From: RBG-16-66-20 sp036560705 | GTDB taxonomy: Bacteria; Pseudomonadota; Gammaproteobacteria; Burkholderiales; SG8-39 | Assembly: GCA_036560705.1 (NCBI GenBank) | Contig: DATBQR010000110.1 | Location: 1 to 7,147 of the forward strand | Reading direction: 5' to 3' | Length of the DNA: 7,147 nucleotides | Part shown: one piece after another, positions 1 through 5,588 of the stretch | Layout: the number at the start of each line of letters is the position of its first letter | How positions within the stretch are numbered: the stretch's first letter is position 1 | Made by a program: the position numbers and the translations under genes | The notes under the pieces: model-generated | The model's database searches: none | The model's input: the letters and a program-made list of their open reading frames with translations, nothing else | What the model was told of the DNA's origin: nothing

Positions 1-2
1 GG

Positions 3-1007
3 AATTTATTTGAACAGATATTGAAGAAGAAAAATCAAACCTTGAACATTCTGGGCGCCACCTCGGGCGACACGGGCTCGGCGGCCGAATACGCCATGCG
101 CGGCAAGCAGGGCATCGATGTCTTCATGCTCTCGCCGCTGGGGCGCATGAGCGCTTTCCAGCGTGCGCAGATGTATTCGCTGCAGGAGGCCAACATCCAC
201 AACCTGGCGGTGAAGGGCGCGTTCGACGATTGCCAGGACGTGGTGAAGCGGGTCAACGCCGACGCGGCGTTCAAGGACAAGTACCGCATCGGCGCGGTGA
301 ATTCGATCAACTGGGCGCGCGTCGCCGCGCAGGTGGTGTATTACTTCAAGGGATATTTCGCCGCCACCCGGTCCGACGCCGAGCAGGTTTCGTTCGCGGT
401 TCCTTCGGGCAACTTCGGCAACATCTACGCGGGCTACGTGGCGCGCTGCATGGGATTGCCGGTCCGCAGGCTGATTCTCGCGACCAACGAGAACGACGTG
501 CTGGACGAATTCTTCCGTACCGGGAAGTACCGGGTGAGGAAGGAAGCTGTCGCGACTTCCAGTCCGTCGATGGACATTTCCAAGGCGTCGAATTTCGAAA
601 GGTATGTTTTCGACCTGCTGGAGCGCGACGGCGCCAGGGTGGAGAAGCTTTTTTCAGGCGGGGCTTTCGAGCTTTCGGTCGAACGAAAAGGTTTTGTATC
701 GGGCAAGAGCAGTCACGCCGATCGAATCGCCACGATAAGAAGCATCCATTCGAAATACGGCATCACCATCGATCCGCACACCGCCGACGGCGTGAAGGTC
801 GGGCTGCAGCATCGCGAGCCGGGCGTGGAGCTCGTATGCCTGGAGACGGCGCTGCCGGCCAAGTTTGCCCAGACCATCCGCGAGGCGCTCGGCCGCGACC
901 CGCAAACGCCGAAGGGCCTCGAAAAGCTGGAGACGCTGCCGCAACGCTTCGAGGTCGTCGAGCCCGATGCGGAAGCCGTGAAGCGCTGCATCGCAGCGCG
1001 CGCCTGA
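3..1007 (+). CDS. thrC: Threonine synthase, C-terminal part (5' end outside window)
   Basis: Threonine synthase converts O-phospho-L-homoserine to L-threonine with PLP, the last step of threonine synthesis in the cytoplasm. The frame is open to the left edge and begins with NLFEQIL, which matches the family's GNLFEY segment, so the gene is truncated by the window and the TTG at 21 is not the start. About 334 residues remain of a protein usually near 470-480. The PLP-binding lysine segment lies upstream and is not visible. Visible family motifs are GATSGDTGSAA, SPLGRMSAFQRAQMYSL (the usual His after SP is Leu here), GAVNSINWARVAAQVVYYF, VPSGNFGN, SPSMDISKASNFER and IDPHTADGVKV. This is the long proteobacterial/fungal type. 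The stop overlaps the pfkA start in TGATG, implying cotranscription and translational coupling. Third positions are less GC-rich around 520-760 than in pfkA. Confidence 0.95.
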   Translation, partial: NLFEQILKKKNQTLNILGATSGDTGSAAEYAMRGKQGIDVFMLSPLGRMSAFQRAQMYSLQEANIHNLAVKGAFDDCQDVVKRVNADAAFKDKYRIGAVNSINWARVAAQVVYYFKGYFAATRSDAEQVSFAVPSGNFGNIYAGYVARCMGLPVRRLILATNENDVLDEFFRTGKYRVRKEAVATSSPSMDISKASNFERYVFDLLERDGARVEKLFSGGAFELSVERKGFVSGKSSHADRIATIRSIHSKYGITIDPHTADGVKVGLQHREPGVELVCLETALPAKFAQTIREALGRDPQTPKGLEKLETLPQRFEVVEPDAEAVKRCIAARA

Positions 1008-1978
1008 TGGGCATCACTTCCGTCGGCGTGCTGACCGCGGGCGGCGACGCGCCCGGGATGAACGCCGCGGTGCGCGCGGTGGTGCGCACGGCACTGGCGC
1101 TCGGCATGCGCGCCTTCGGGATCCGGCGCGCCTACCAGGGGCTGGCGGGCGGCGAGATCGCCGAACTGGGTGCGCGCGACGTCGGCGGCATCATCCAGCG
1201 CGGCGGCACCATCCTGCAGACGGCGCGCTTCCCGGATTTCGCGAGGCCCGAAGCGCAGCAGGCGGCGCTGCGCCAGCTGAGGGCGAAGGGCGTCGATGCA
1301 CTGGTGGCGATCGGCGGCGACGGCACCATGCGCGGCGCGGCGGCGCTGCACGGGCTGGGCTTTCCCGTGATCGGCGTGCCGGCTTCGATCGACAACGACG
1401 TCTACGGCACCGACATCTCGATCGGCGTGGATACCGCGCTGAACACCATCCTCGACGCGATCGACAAGCTGCGCGACACCGCGTCCTCGCACCAGCGCGC
1501 CTTCATCGTCGAGACCATGGGCCGCGACTGCGGACACCTCGCGCTGATGTCGGGCATCATCAGCGGCGCCGAGATGATCCTGATCCCCGAGCAGGAGGCG
1601 AGCGTCGAGGAGGTGGCGGCCGCGGTGCGCGGTGCGCACGAGCGCGGCAAGACCCACGCCATCGTGGTGGTGTCCGAAGGCGCGAAGCTGCACGCCAATG
1701 CGCTCAGGGACAGGCTTGCGGCGATGCATCCCGGTTTCGACCTGCGCGTCACCATCCTCGGCCACGTGCAGCGCGGCGGCAGCCCGAGCGCCTGGGACCG
1801 GCTGATCGCCGCGCGCCTCGGCGTCGCCGCAGTCGAGCGCCTGCAAAAGGGCGAAAGCGGCGTGATGGTCGGGCTCAAGGCGCGCGAGATCATCGGCACG
1901 CCGCTGGCGGAAGTCGCCGGCCGGCAGCGCGGGCCCGACCTCGAGTACTACCGGATGGCGCGGATGCTGGCCCGCTAG
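1007..1978 (+). CDS. pfkA: ATP-type 6-phosphofructokinase
   Basis: Phosphofructokinase phosphorylates fructose 6-phosphate to fructose 1,6-bisphosphate, the committed step of glycolysis. The 323-residue length is typical of bacterial PfkA. Motifs in order: GGDAPGMN (12-19), IQRGGT and TARFPDF (effector/phosphate region), GGDGT (103-107), PASIDND with the catalytic Asp at 129, SSHQR (161-164), VETMGRDCG, SEG and LGHVQRGGSP near 251-260. Gly106 in GGDGT marks the ATP-using type; PPi-dependent enzymes usually have Asp there. The second donor-determining position, Gly in E. coli PfkA (PGTIDND) and Lys in PPi enzymes, is Ala126, which is small and compatible with ATP. The arginines matching the E. 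coli effector-site residues near 21, 25 and 54 are present. The ATG at 1007 overlaps the thrC stop and has no strong Shine-Dalgarno, so translation probably depends on coupling. The frame stays open upstream, but that extension lies antiphase inside thrC. Confidence 0.95.
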   Translation: MGITSVGVLTAGGDAPGMNAAVRAVVRTALALGMRAFGIRRAYQGLAGGEIAELGARDVGGIIQRGGTILQTARFPDFARPEAQQAALRQLRAKGVDALVAIGGDGTMRGAAALHGLGFPVIGVPASIDNDVYGTDISIGVDTALNTILDAIDKLRDTASSHQRAFIVETMGRDCGHLALMSGIISGAEMILIPEQEASVEEVAAAVRGAHERGKTHAIVVVSEGAKLHANALRDRLAAMHPGFDLRVTILGHVQRGGSPSAWDRLIAARLGVAAVERLQKGESGVMVGLKAREIIGTPLAEVAGRQRGPDLEYYRMARMLAR

Positions 1979-1998
1979 GCGCGTGATGTCGCGCCTTT
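1977..1998 (+). terminator. Probable intrinsic terminator after pfkA
   Basis: A perfect 7-bp inverted repeat, AGGCGCG (1977-1983) and CGCGCCT (1990-1996), surrounds a 6-base loop and begins in the pfkA stop codon. It is followed by only TTTCG, so the U-tract is short and termination may be partial. It falls in the 51-bp gap before the response-regulator gene, where a unit boundary makes sense. No convincing sigma-70 promoter is visible in the rest of this gap, so some read-through into the two-component genes is possible. Confidence 0.5.
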
Positions 1999-2016
1999 CG
2001 TGGTAGAAACCGTCCC

Positions 2017-2020
2017 GGAG
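2017..2020 (+). promoter_or_regulatory. Ribosome binding site fixing the response-regulator start
   Basis: GGAG lies 9 bases before the ATG at 2030. A GTG at 2000 in the same frame would add ten residues (MVETVPERRA) ahead of the family-typical N-terminus MRILVVEDD, so the ATG is preferred. Confidence 0.6.
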
Positions 2021-2029
2021 CGGCGAGCC

Positions 2030-2722
2030 ATGCGAATCCTGGTTGTCGAAGACGATGCGGTGCTGGCGGCGGCGCTGGTGCGCGCGCTCAACCAGAGCGC
2101 CTACGCGGTCGACGTGGTGGGCGACGGCGACGACGCCAACCGCGCGCTCGGCGCCGATTCCTACGACCTGGTGGTGCTCGACCTCGCGCTGCCCAAGGTC
2201 GACGGCCTGACGGTGCTGCAGCGCCTGCGCGACCGCAAGTCGCGCGTGCCGGTGCTGGTGCTGAGCGCGCGCGACGCGCTGGAAGACCGGGTCAAGGGAC
2301 TCGACATCGGCGCCGACGACTACATGACCAAGCCTTTCGACCTGCCAGAGTTCGAAGCGCGCGTGCGGGTGCTGATCCGGCGCGGGCAGGACCAGGCGGG
2401 CAACGACCTCACGCACGGCAGGCTGCGCTTCGACCTCGCCGCGCGCCGCGTCTTCCACGACGGCGCGCCGGTGGAATTTTCGGCGCGCGAGCTGGCGGTG
2501 GTGGAGCTGCTGCTGTCGCGCCAGGGCCGCGTCGTCACCAAGGAGCAGATGGTGGACCGCCTGTTCGGCTGGGGCGACGACGTCGGCAGCAACGCCATCG
2601 AGGTGTACGTGCACCGCGTGCGCAAGAAGCTCGAGCCCTTCGGCATCGAGATCCGCACCGTGCGCGGCATGGGCTACCTGATCGAAAAGGCGAATGGCGG
2701 CGAGCCAGCCGACCCTGCGTAG
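2030..2722 (+). CDS. OmpR/PhoB-family response regulator (TctD/QseB-like)
   Basis: This is a DNA-binding response regulator, phosphorylated by its partner kinase and acting on promoter DNA. The 230-residue protein has a receiver domain (about 1-115) with acidic residues E7, D8 and D9, phospho-acceptor D51 in VVLDLALPKVDG, S79 at the conserved Ser/Thr position in LVLSARD, and K101 in the YMTKPF motif. A C-terminal winged-helix domain (about 130-226) carries the recognition-helix region SNAIEVYVHRVRKKL and the wing RTVRGMGYLI. All phosphorylation residues are intact. The gene overlaps the kinase gene by 29 bp, the usual sign of a coupled two-component pair. It most resembles the TctD/QseB/PmrA group. 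The true signal and targets cannot be read from sequence, but phased repeats at 4119-4168 are a candidate binding site. Confidence 0.93.
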   Translation: MRILVVEDDAVLAAALVRALNQSAYAVDVVGDGDDANRALGADSYDLVVLDLALPKVDGLTVLQRLRDRKSRVPVLVLSARDALEDRVKGLDIGADDYMTKPFDLPEFEARVRVLIRRGQDQAGNDLTHGRLRFDLAARRVFHDGAPVEFSARELAVVELLLSRQGRVVTKEQMVDRLFGWGDDVGSNAIEVYVHRVRKKLEPFGIEIRTVRGMGYLIEKANGGEPADPA

Positions 2723-4106
2723 CCAGCTGCTGCGCGGGATGCTGGTCCCGCTCTCGGCGCTGCTCATCGTCGGCGTCAGCGTCAGCTACTTCGTCATCGG
2801 CGCGGTCACCGAGGACATCTACGACGGCGAACTGGGCGAGATCGCGCGCGAGTTGACGCTGCACGTGCGCTACAACGGCGACGACCCCGCTTTCGACCTG
2901 TCGCCGGAAGCCGAGCGCACGCTGCTGCTGGACGAATTCGACAAGATCTACTACGCGGTGCGCACCGAGGACGGCAGGAAGATCGCCGGGGAAGCCGATT
3001 TTCCGCGCGCCGGCGCCGTGCGCCGGGAAATGACCTACGGCAACGGCGTGTTCGCCGGGCAGCCGGTGCGCATCGCCGCGACACGTATCGCGGCGACCGG
3101 GCGGCCCAGGTCGCACGCGGTCGTCGTCGAGGTCGCCGAGACGCTGGTCAAGCGCAACCTGCTGGCGAGGAAGCTGCTGCTCGGCTTCGCGCTGCCGCAG
3201 GTGTTGCTCATCCTGGTGGCCGCCGCGCTGGTCTGGCTGGGCGTGGGCCGCGGCCTCGCGCCGCTGCAGCGCCTGCGCGGGGCGGTGGCCGAGCGCTCCC
3301 ACCTGGACATGAGCGCGATCGAGGCGGAGGGCGTGCCGGGCGAAGTGCGCCCGCTGGTGGTCGCGGTCAATGAATTGATGGGGCGCCTCAGCGCGGTGCT
3401 CGAATTCCAGGGCCGCTTCATCGCCGACGCCGCGCACCAGCTGCGCACGCCGGTGGCCGGCCTCAAGGCCCACCTCGAGGTGGCGCTGCGGGAGCAGAAC
3501 CTGGAGCAGATGAAGCGGGGCCTCGCGCACCTCTATATCAGCGCCGAGCGCCTGTCGCGCCTGGTCGCCCAGCTGCTGTCGCTCGCGCGCAACGAGCCGA
3601 GCACCGCGCGGCTGGCCAATTTCGCGCCGCTCGATTTCAACAAGCTCGCCTTCGAGGCGACCATGGAATGGGTGGCCGACGCCTACAAGAAGAAGATCGA
3701 CCTCGGCTTCGAGGGCGCCGAGCAGCCGGTGCTCATCAACGGCGACCCGGCGCGGCTCACCGAACTCATCAACAACCTGGTGGACAACGCCGTGCGCTAT
3801 ACCCAGGAGGGCGGCCGCGTGACGGTGAAAGTGCAGGCGGGGAAAAGGCCGCAGGTTTCGGTAAGCGACGACGGCCCGAAAATCCCGGTCGAGGAACGCG
3901 ATCGCGTGTTCGAGCGTTTTCACCGCCTGATCGACAACCGGACCGAAGGCAGCGGCCTCGGCCTCGCCATCGTGCGCGAAATTGCTGCGCTGCATGAAGC
4001 GGAAATATCGCTCGTCGACGACAGCGACGGCGTCGGCAACACTTTCACCGTGACCTTTCCGGGGATCGAGGACGGTCCTTCGGAAGCTGCCGCCGCGGCT
4101 GCCTGA
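2694..4106 (+). CDS. TctE-type membrane sensor histidine kinase
   Basis: This is the sensor kinase partner of the regulator encoded just upstream. The 470-residue protein has transmembrane segments at about 15-38 and 160-184. They enclose a periplasmic domain of roughly 120 residues matching the 2CSK_N sensor type of TctE-like kinases (YDGEL, DLSPEAERTLL, DEFDKIYYAVR, GRKIAGEADFP). A linker/HAMP-like region follows, then the H-box ADAAHQLRTP with phospho-accepting H248, the N-box ELINNLVDNAVRY with N361 and N365, a G1 box, the F-box RVFERFHRL and the G2 box GSGLGLAIVREIA. The G1 box reads DDGPKIP: K396 replaces the second glycine of the usual DxGxG. In the segment after G2, the usual HGG/HGA is HEA. 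An AAAAGG sits 3 bases before the ATG. TctE of Salmonella responds to tricarboxylates, but no tctCBA transporter genes lie in this window, so the ligand is unknown. Confidence 0.93.
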   Translation: MAASQPTLRSQLLRGMLVPLSALLIVGVSVSYFVIGAVTEDIYDGELGEIARELTLHVRYNGDDPAFDLSPEAERTLLLDEFDKIYYAVRTEDGRKIAGEADFPRAGAVRREMTYGNGVFAGQPVRIAATRIAATGRPRSHAVVVEVAETLVKRNLLARKLLLGFALPQVLLILVAAALVWLGVGRGLAPLQRLRGAVAERSHLDMSAIEAEGVPGEVRPLVVAVNELMGRLSAVLEFQGRFIADAAHQLRTPVAGLKAHLEVALREQNLEQMKRGLAHLYISAERLSRLVAQLLSLARNEPSTARLANFAPLDFNKLAFEATMEWVADAYKKKIDLGFEGAEQPVLINGDPARLTELINNLVDNAVRYTQEGGRVTVKVQAGKRPQVSVSDDGPKIPVEERDRVFERFHRLIDNRTEGSGLGLAIVREIAALHEAEISLVDDSDGVGNTFTVTFPGIEDGPSEAAAAAA

Positions 4107-4107
4107 A

Positions 4108-4150
4108 CCTTGCATCGCCGTAATGTTGCGGAAAGCAAGGCGTAATTTTT
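4108..4150 (+). terminator. Weak terminator-like dyad after the kinase gene
   Basis: CCTTGC (4108-4113) is perfectly complementary to GCAAGG (4135-4140), and TTTTT follows at 4146-4150. The loop is 21 bases and five bases separate the stem from the T-run, so this is a poor intrinsic terminator. TTGC at 4126-4129 competes for the same 3' arm (TTGC-GGAAA-GCAA). It overlaps the operator-like repeats, so it may be incidental. Confidence 0.2.
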
Positions 4151-4168
4151 CGACAAGAGGCCCGTAAG
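4119..4168 (+). promoter_or_regulatory. Phased tandem repeats, candidate OmpR-family operator
   Basis: CGTAAT at 4119, CGTAAT at 4141 and CGTAAG at 4163 recur at exactly 22 bp, two helical turns. Weaker half-sites lie midway: GAAAG at 4131 and ACAAG at 4153. Together they give a five-member series every 11 bp (GTAAT, GAAAG, GTAAT, ACAAG, GTAAG). OmpR-family regulators bind direct-repeat half-sites about 11 bp apart on one DNA face. The array lies between a two-component pair and the terC-like gene, so the neighbouring regulator is the natural candidate. No binding is shown. Confidence 0.55.
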
Positions 4169-4176
4169 CGCGCCCG

Positions 4177-4182
4177 CATAGC
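4177..4182 (+). promoter_or_regulatory. Possible -10 element for the terC-usp operon
   Basis: CATAGC is a weak match (three of six) to TATAAT and has no recognisable -35. The half-sites at 4153 and 4164 would cover the -35 region, which fits an activator-dependent (class II) promoter. This assignment depends on position rather than on the motif itself. Confidence 0.25.
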
Positions 4183-4200
4183 CTGCTCCTTCCACGACTT

Positions 4201-4209
4201 GAGGGGGAG
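4201..4209 (+). promoter_or_regulatory. Strong ribosome binding site for the terC-like gene
   Basis: GAGGGGGAG ends 6 bases before the GTG at 4216. It supports this GTG as the start, and the next residues (IESLSNADTW) lead directly into the first membrane helix expected for the family. Confidence 0.7.
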
Positions 4210-4215
4210 CACGGG

Positions 4216-4944
4216 GTGATCGAATCGCTGAGCAATGCCGATACCTGGGTAGCGCTGTTCAAAATCTGCGTCATCAACATCCTGCTGAGCGGCGACAACG
4301 CGGTGGTCATCGCGATGGCCTGCCGCGGCTTGCCGGTCAAGCAGCAGAAGATGGCGTTCGCCATCGGCGCGGTGGGCGTCATCATCCTGATGACCGGCCT
4401 CACCGCGGCTGCGGCCTACCTGCTCACGCTCCCCTACCTGGAGATCATCGGCAGCGTGCTGCTGCTGTGGATCGGCATCAAGCTGCTGGCGGCGGAAGAA
4501 GAGGGCGACGAAGTCGAGCAGAGCAGCAGTTTCTGGGACGCGGTGCGCATCATCGTCATCGCCGACATCGTCATGAGCCTGGACAACGTGCTCGGCATGG
4601 CGGGCGCGGCCAATGGCCACCTGTGGATGCTGTTCATCGGCATGGTGATCACGATCCCGCTGATCCTTTTCGGCAGCGTGCTGATCATGAAGCTGATGGA
4701 GCGCTTCCCCATCTTCATCACCTTCGGCGCCGGCCTGCTCGGCTGGGTCGCGGGCGAGATGGTGGTTTCGGACCCCTCCATCGTGCACACGGTCGAGACG
4801 CAGGCGCACTACATGGACTGGGTGGCGCCCATCACCTGCGCGCTGCTGGTGGTGATCGCCGGCAAGTGGATGGCCAGGCGGCGCCACCAGGAAGTGGCGA
4901 TGGCGGCGGCCTCCGGGGGCGCGGTCCAGTCCCCCGAGCACTGA
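4216..4944 (+). CDS. TerC/YjbE-family integral membrane protein, probable metal exporter
   Basis: A 242-residue inner-membrane protein of the TerC family, YjbE/YkoY branch. Several members of this branch are linked to Mn2+ efflux and to metal loading of exported enzymes. About seven hydrophobic segments are visible (roughly 10-33, 46-70, 73-93, 106-128, 134-158, 163-182 and 199-219). The two signature acidic motifs are present: LLSGDNAVVIA (GDN at 26-28) and ADIVMSLDNVLGMAGAA (D117, D123, N124), which lie in membrane helices and are thought to bind the metal. An acidic cytoplasmic loop (EEEGDEVEQ) separates the halves, and the C-terminus has a basic MARRRHQ stop-transfer. It begins with GTG after a strong ribosome binding site and is followed 11 bp later by a UspA-like gene. 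Homologues elsewhere often sit behind a yybP-ykoY Mn2+ riboswitch; none is recognisable here. Metal specificity is inferred from family only. Confidence 0.9.
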   Translation: MIESLSNADTWVALFKICVINILLSGDNAVVIAMACRGLPVKQQKMAFAIGAVGVIILMTGLTAAAAYLLTLPYLEIIGSVLLLWIGIKLLAAEEEGDEVEQSSSFWDAVRIIVIADIVMSLDNVLGMAGAANGHLWMLFIGMVITIPLILFGSVLIMKLMERFPIFITFGAGLLGWVAGEMVVSDPSIVHTVETQAHYMDWVAPITCALLVVIAGKWMARRRHQEVAMAAASGGAVQSPEH

Positions 4945-4955
4945 GCGGAGCCGCC

Positions 4956-5390
4956 ATGAATTCCGTTGTCGTGCCGATCGAGGAAGGCAGCGGCGAAGGC
5001 TGGATGGCGGATCACGTCATCGGGCTCTACCGGCAGCAGCCGCTGCGCATCTACCTGCTGAACGTGCGGCAGCCGCTGGCGCAATATGTCGCGCGCTTCA
5101 TCGCCAAGGCGGAACTGGAGGCCTTCCACCAGGAAAACGGCATGCGGGCGCTGAAGCCGGCGGCCGACAGGCTGGACGCCTGCGGCGTGCCGCACTGGGA
5201 CCTGGTGCTGGTCGGGCAGAAGGCGGAGAGCATCGTCGGCTTCGCGCGCGACCACCACTGCAGCCAGATCATCTTGCCCAAGCCGGCGGGCGGGGCGCTG
5301 GCCTACTTCGGCTTGGGCTCCATCAGCAGCCAGATCCGCCACCTCATCGGCGCGGCGGGCGGGTCCTGCGGAGTTTCGGAGGTTTACTGA
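4956..5390 (+). CDS. Divergent UspA-like (universal stress protein family) protein
   Basis: A 144-residue cytoplasmic protein with the layout of a single-domain UspA fold: an N-terminal strand MNSVVVPIEE, a mid strand LRIYLLNVRQPL, a helix ending in KPAADRLDACGVP, then VLVGQKAESIVGFARDHHCSQIILP and a C-terminal GLGSISSQIRHL. The nucleotide-binding features are degraded. The usual VPVDGS is VPIEEGS. The usual MGTRG/MGSRG before the glycine-rich stretch is LPKPAGG. The C-terminus ends CGVSEVY instead of the typical PVLVV strand. It may therefore not bind ATP. GGAG at 4947-4950, 5 bases before the ATG, supports the start. With 11 bp separating it from the terC-like gene, it is almost certainly cotranscribed. 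Family membership is likely; a specific role is unknown. Confidence 0.82.
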   Translation: MNSVVVPIEEGSGEGWMADHVIGLYRQQPLRIYLLNVRQPLAQYVARFIAKAELEAFHQENGMRALKPAADRLDACGVPHWDLVLVGQKAESIVGFARDHHCSQIILPKPAGGALAYFGLGSISSQIRHLIGAAGGSCGVSEVY

Positions 5391-5391
5391 T

Positions 5392-5505
5392 CTAGTGGTG
5401 GTACACGGGGATCGCGGCGCCGGCGTCGATTCGGCCGAGAGTGAAGAACGGCGACGACATGAAGATCAGGGCGAGCATGGCCGCTACTACGGTCAGGCGA
5501 AGCAC
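5392..5505 (-). CDS. Candidate small hydrophobic protein, 37 residues
   Basis: A minus-strand frame from GTG (5505) to TAG encodes a 37-residue peptide with a hydrophobic core VVAAMLALIFMSSPFF (about 6-21) after a short LR-containing start. It resembles a single membrane helix or a signal peptide with a short tail ending VYHH. AGAGAGG lies 5 bases before the GTG, a good ribosome binding site. About 32 of 37 third positions are G or C, as in the flanking genes. An internal ATG at codon 10 is an alternative start but would cut into the hydrophobic segment. Its stop is one base from the stop of the convergent UspA-like gene. I do not recognise a family. The hydrophobicity, codon pattern and ribosome binding site make it a plausible gene rather than a proven one. 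Confidence 0.5.
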   Translation of the reverse strand: MLRLTVVAAMLALIFMSSPFFTLGRIDAGAAIPVYHH

Positions 5506-5522
5506 GGAGGCCTCTCTTTCTT

Positions 5523-5550
5523 TTTATCCCTCGCCTTTACTCATATGCAA
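5523..5550 (-). promoter_or_regulatory. Possible sigma-70 promoter for the small hydrophobic protein
   Basis: Read on the minus strand, TTGCAT (5550-5545) and GATAAA (5528-5523) are separated by 16 bases, with three of six and four of six matches to the sigma-70 consensus. Transcription would begin near 5516-5518, leaving a leader of only about 10-13 bases before the GTG. That start point would fall within or just ahead of the ribosome binding site, so the fit is tight. Confidence 0.3.
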
Positions 5551-5588
5551 GCGCCGTGCCACGGGAAAACCGGCTTTTTCAGAGGAAA

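Larger units (their letters stand above)
5391..5588. other. Convergent intergenic region
   Basis: This 198-bp stretch separates the plus-strand terC-usp operon from the minus-strand Fe-S gene. It holds the candidate small gene and its promoter-like elements. No strong bidirectional terminator is visible. The pyrimidine-rich plus-strand tract at 5511-5530 reads as a purine-rich leader on the minus strand. The part from 5551 to 5588 shows nothing I can assign. Confidence 0.6.

Noticed and set aside
520..760. Lower third-position GC within thrC as a sign of gene transfer
   Set aside because: The shift is mild and the protein remains a normal threonine synthase throughout; ordinary local variation is sufficient.
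230..1006. Upstream extension of the pfkA reading frame
   Set aside because: The frame is open but encodes Arg/Gly-rich nonsense inside thrC. The family N-terminus begins at the ATG at 1007.
713..2767. Long minus-strand open frame (684 codons) across thrC, pfkA and the response regulator
   Set aside because: It is His/Arg/Ala-rich, lacks recognisable domains and lies opposite three well-supported genes. Such shadows are common in high-GC DNA.
4107..4215. yybP-ykoY Mn2+ riboswitch ahead of the terC-like gene
   Set aside because: Sought because homologues often have one, but I see no matching conserved loop pattern. The gap is short and mostly filled by the direct repeats. A covariance-model search would settle it.
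2535..4403. Long minus-strand open frame (622 codons) opposite the kinase and terC
   Set aside because: Same antisense shadow effect; low-complexity residues and no motif, while the plus strand has clear domains.
5507..5514. GAGGCCTC palindrome followed by a T-rich run, as a terminator for terC-usp
   Set aside because: The palindrome has no loop, so it cannot form a useful hairpin. The T-rich run is better explained as the purine-rich leader of the minus-strand small gene.
5564..5580. Imperfect palindrome GAAAACCGGCTTTTTC
   Set aside because: Outer pairs are A/T only and there is no stable GC stem; too weak to call a terminator on either strand.
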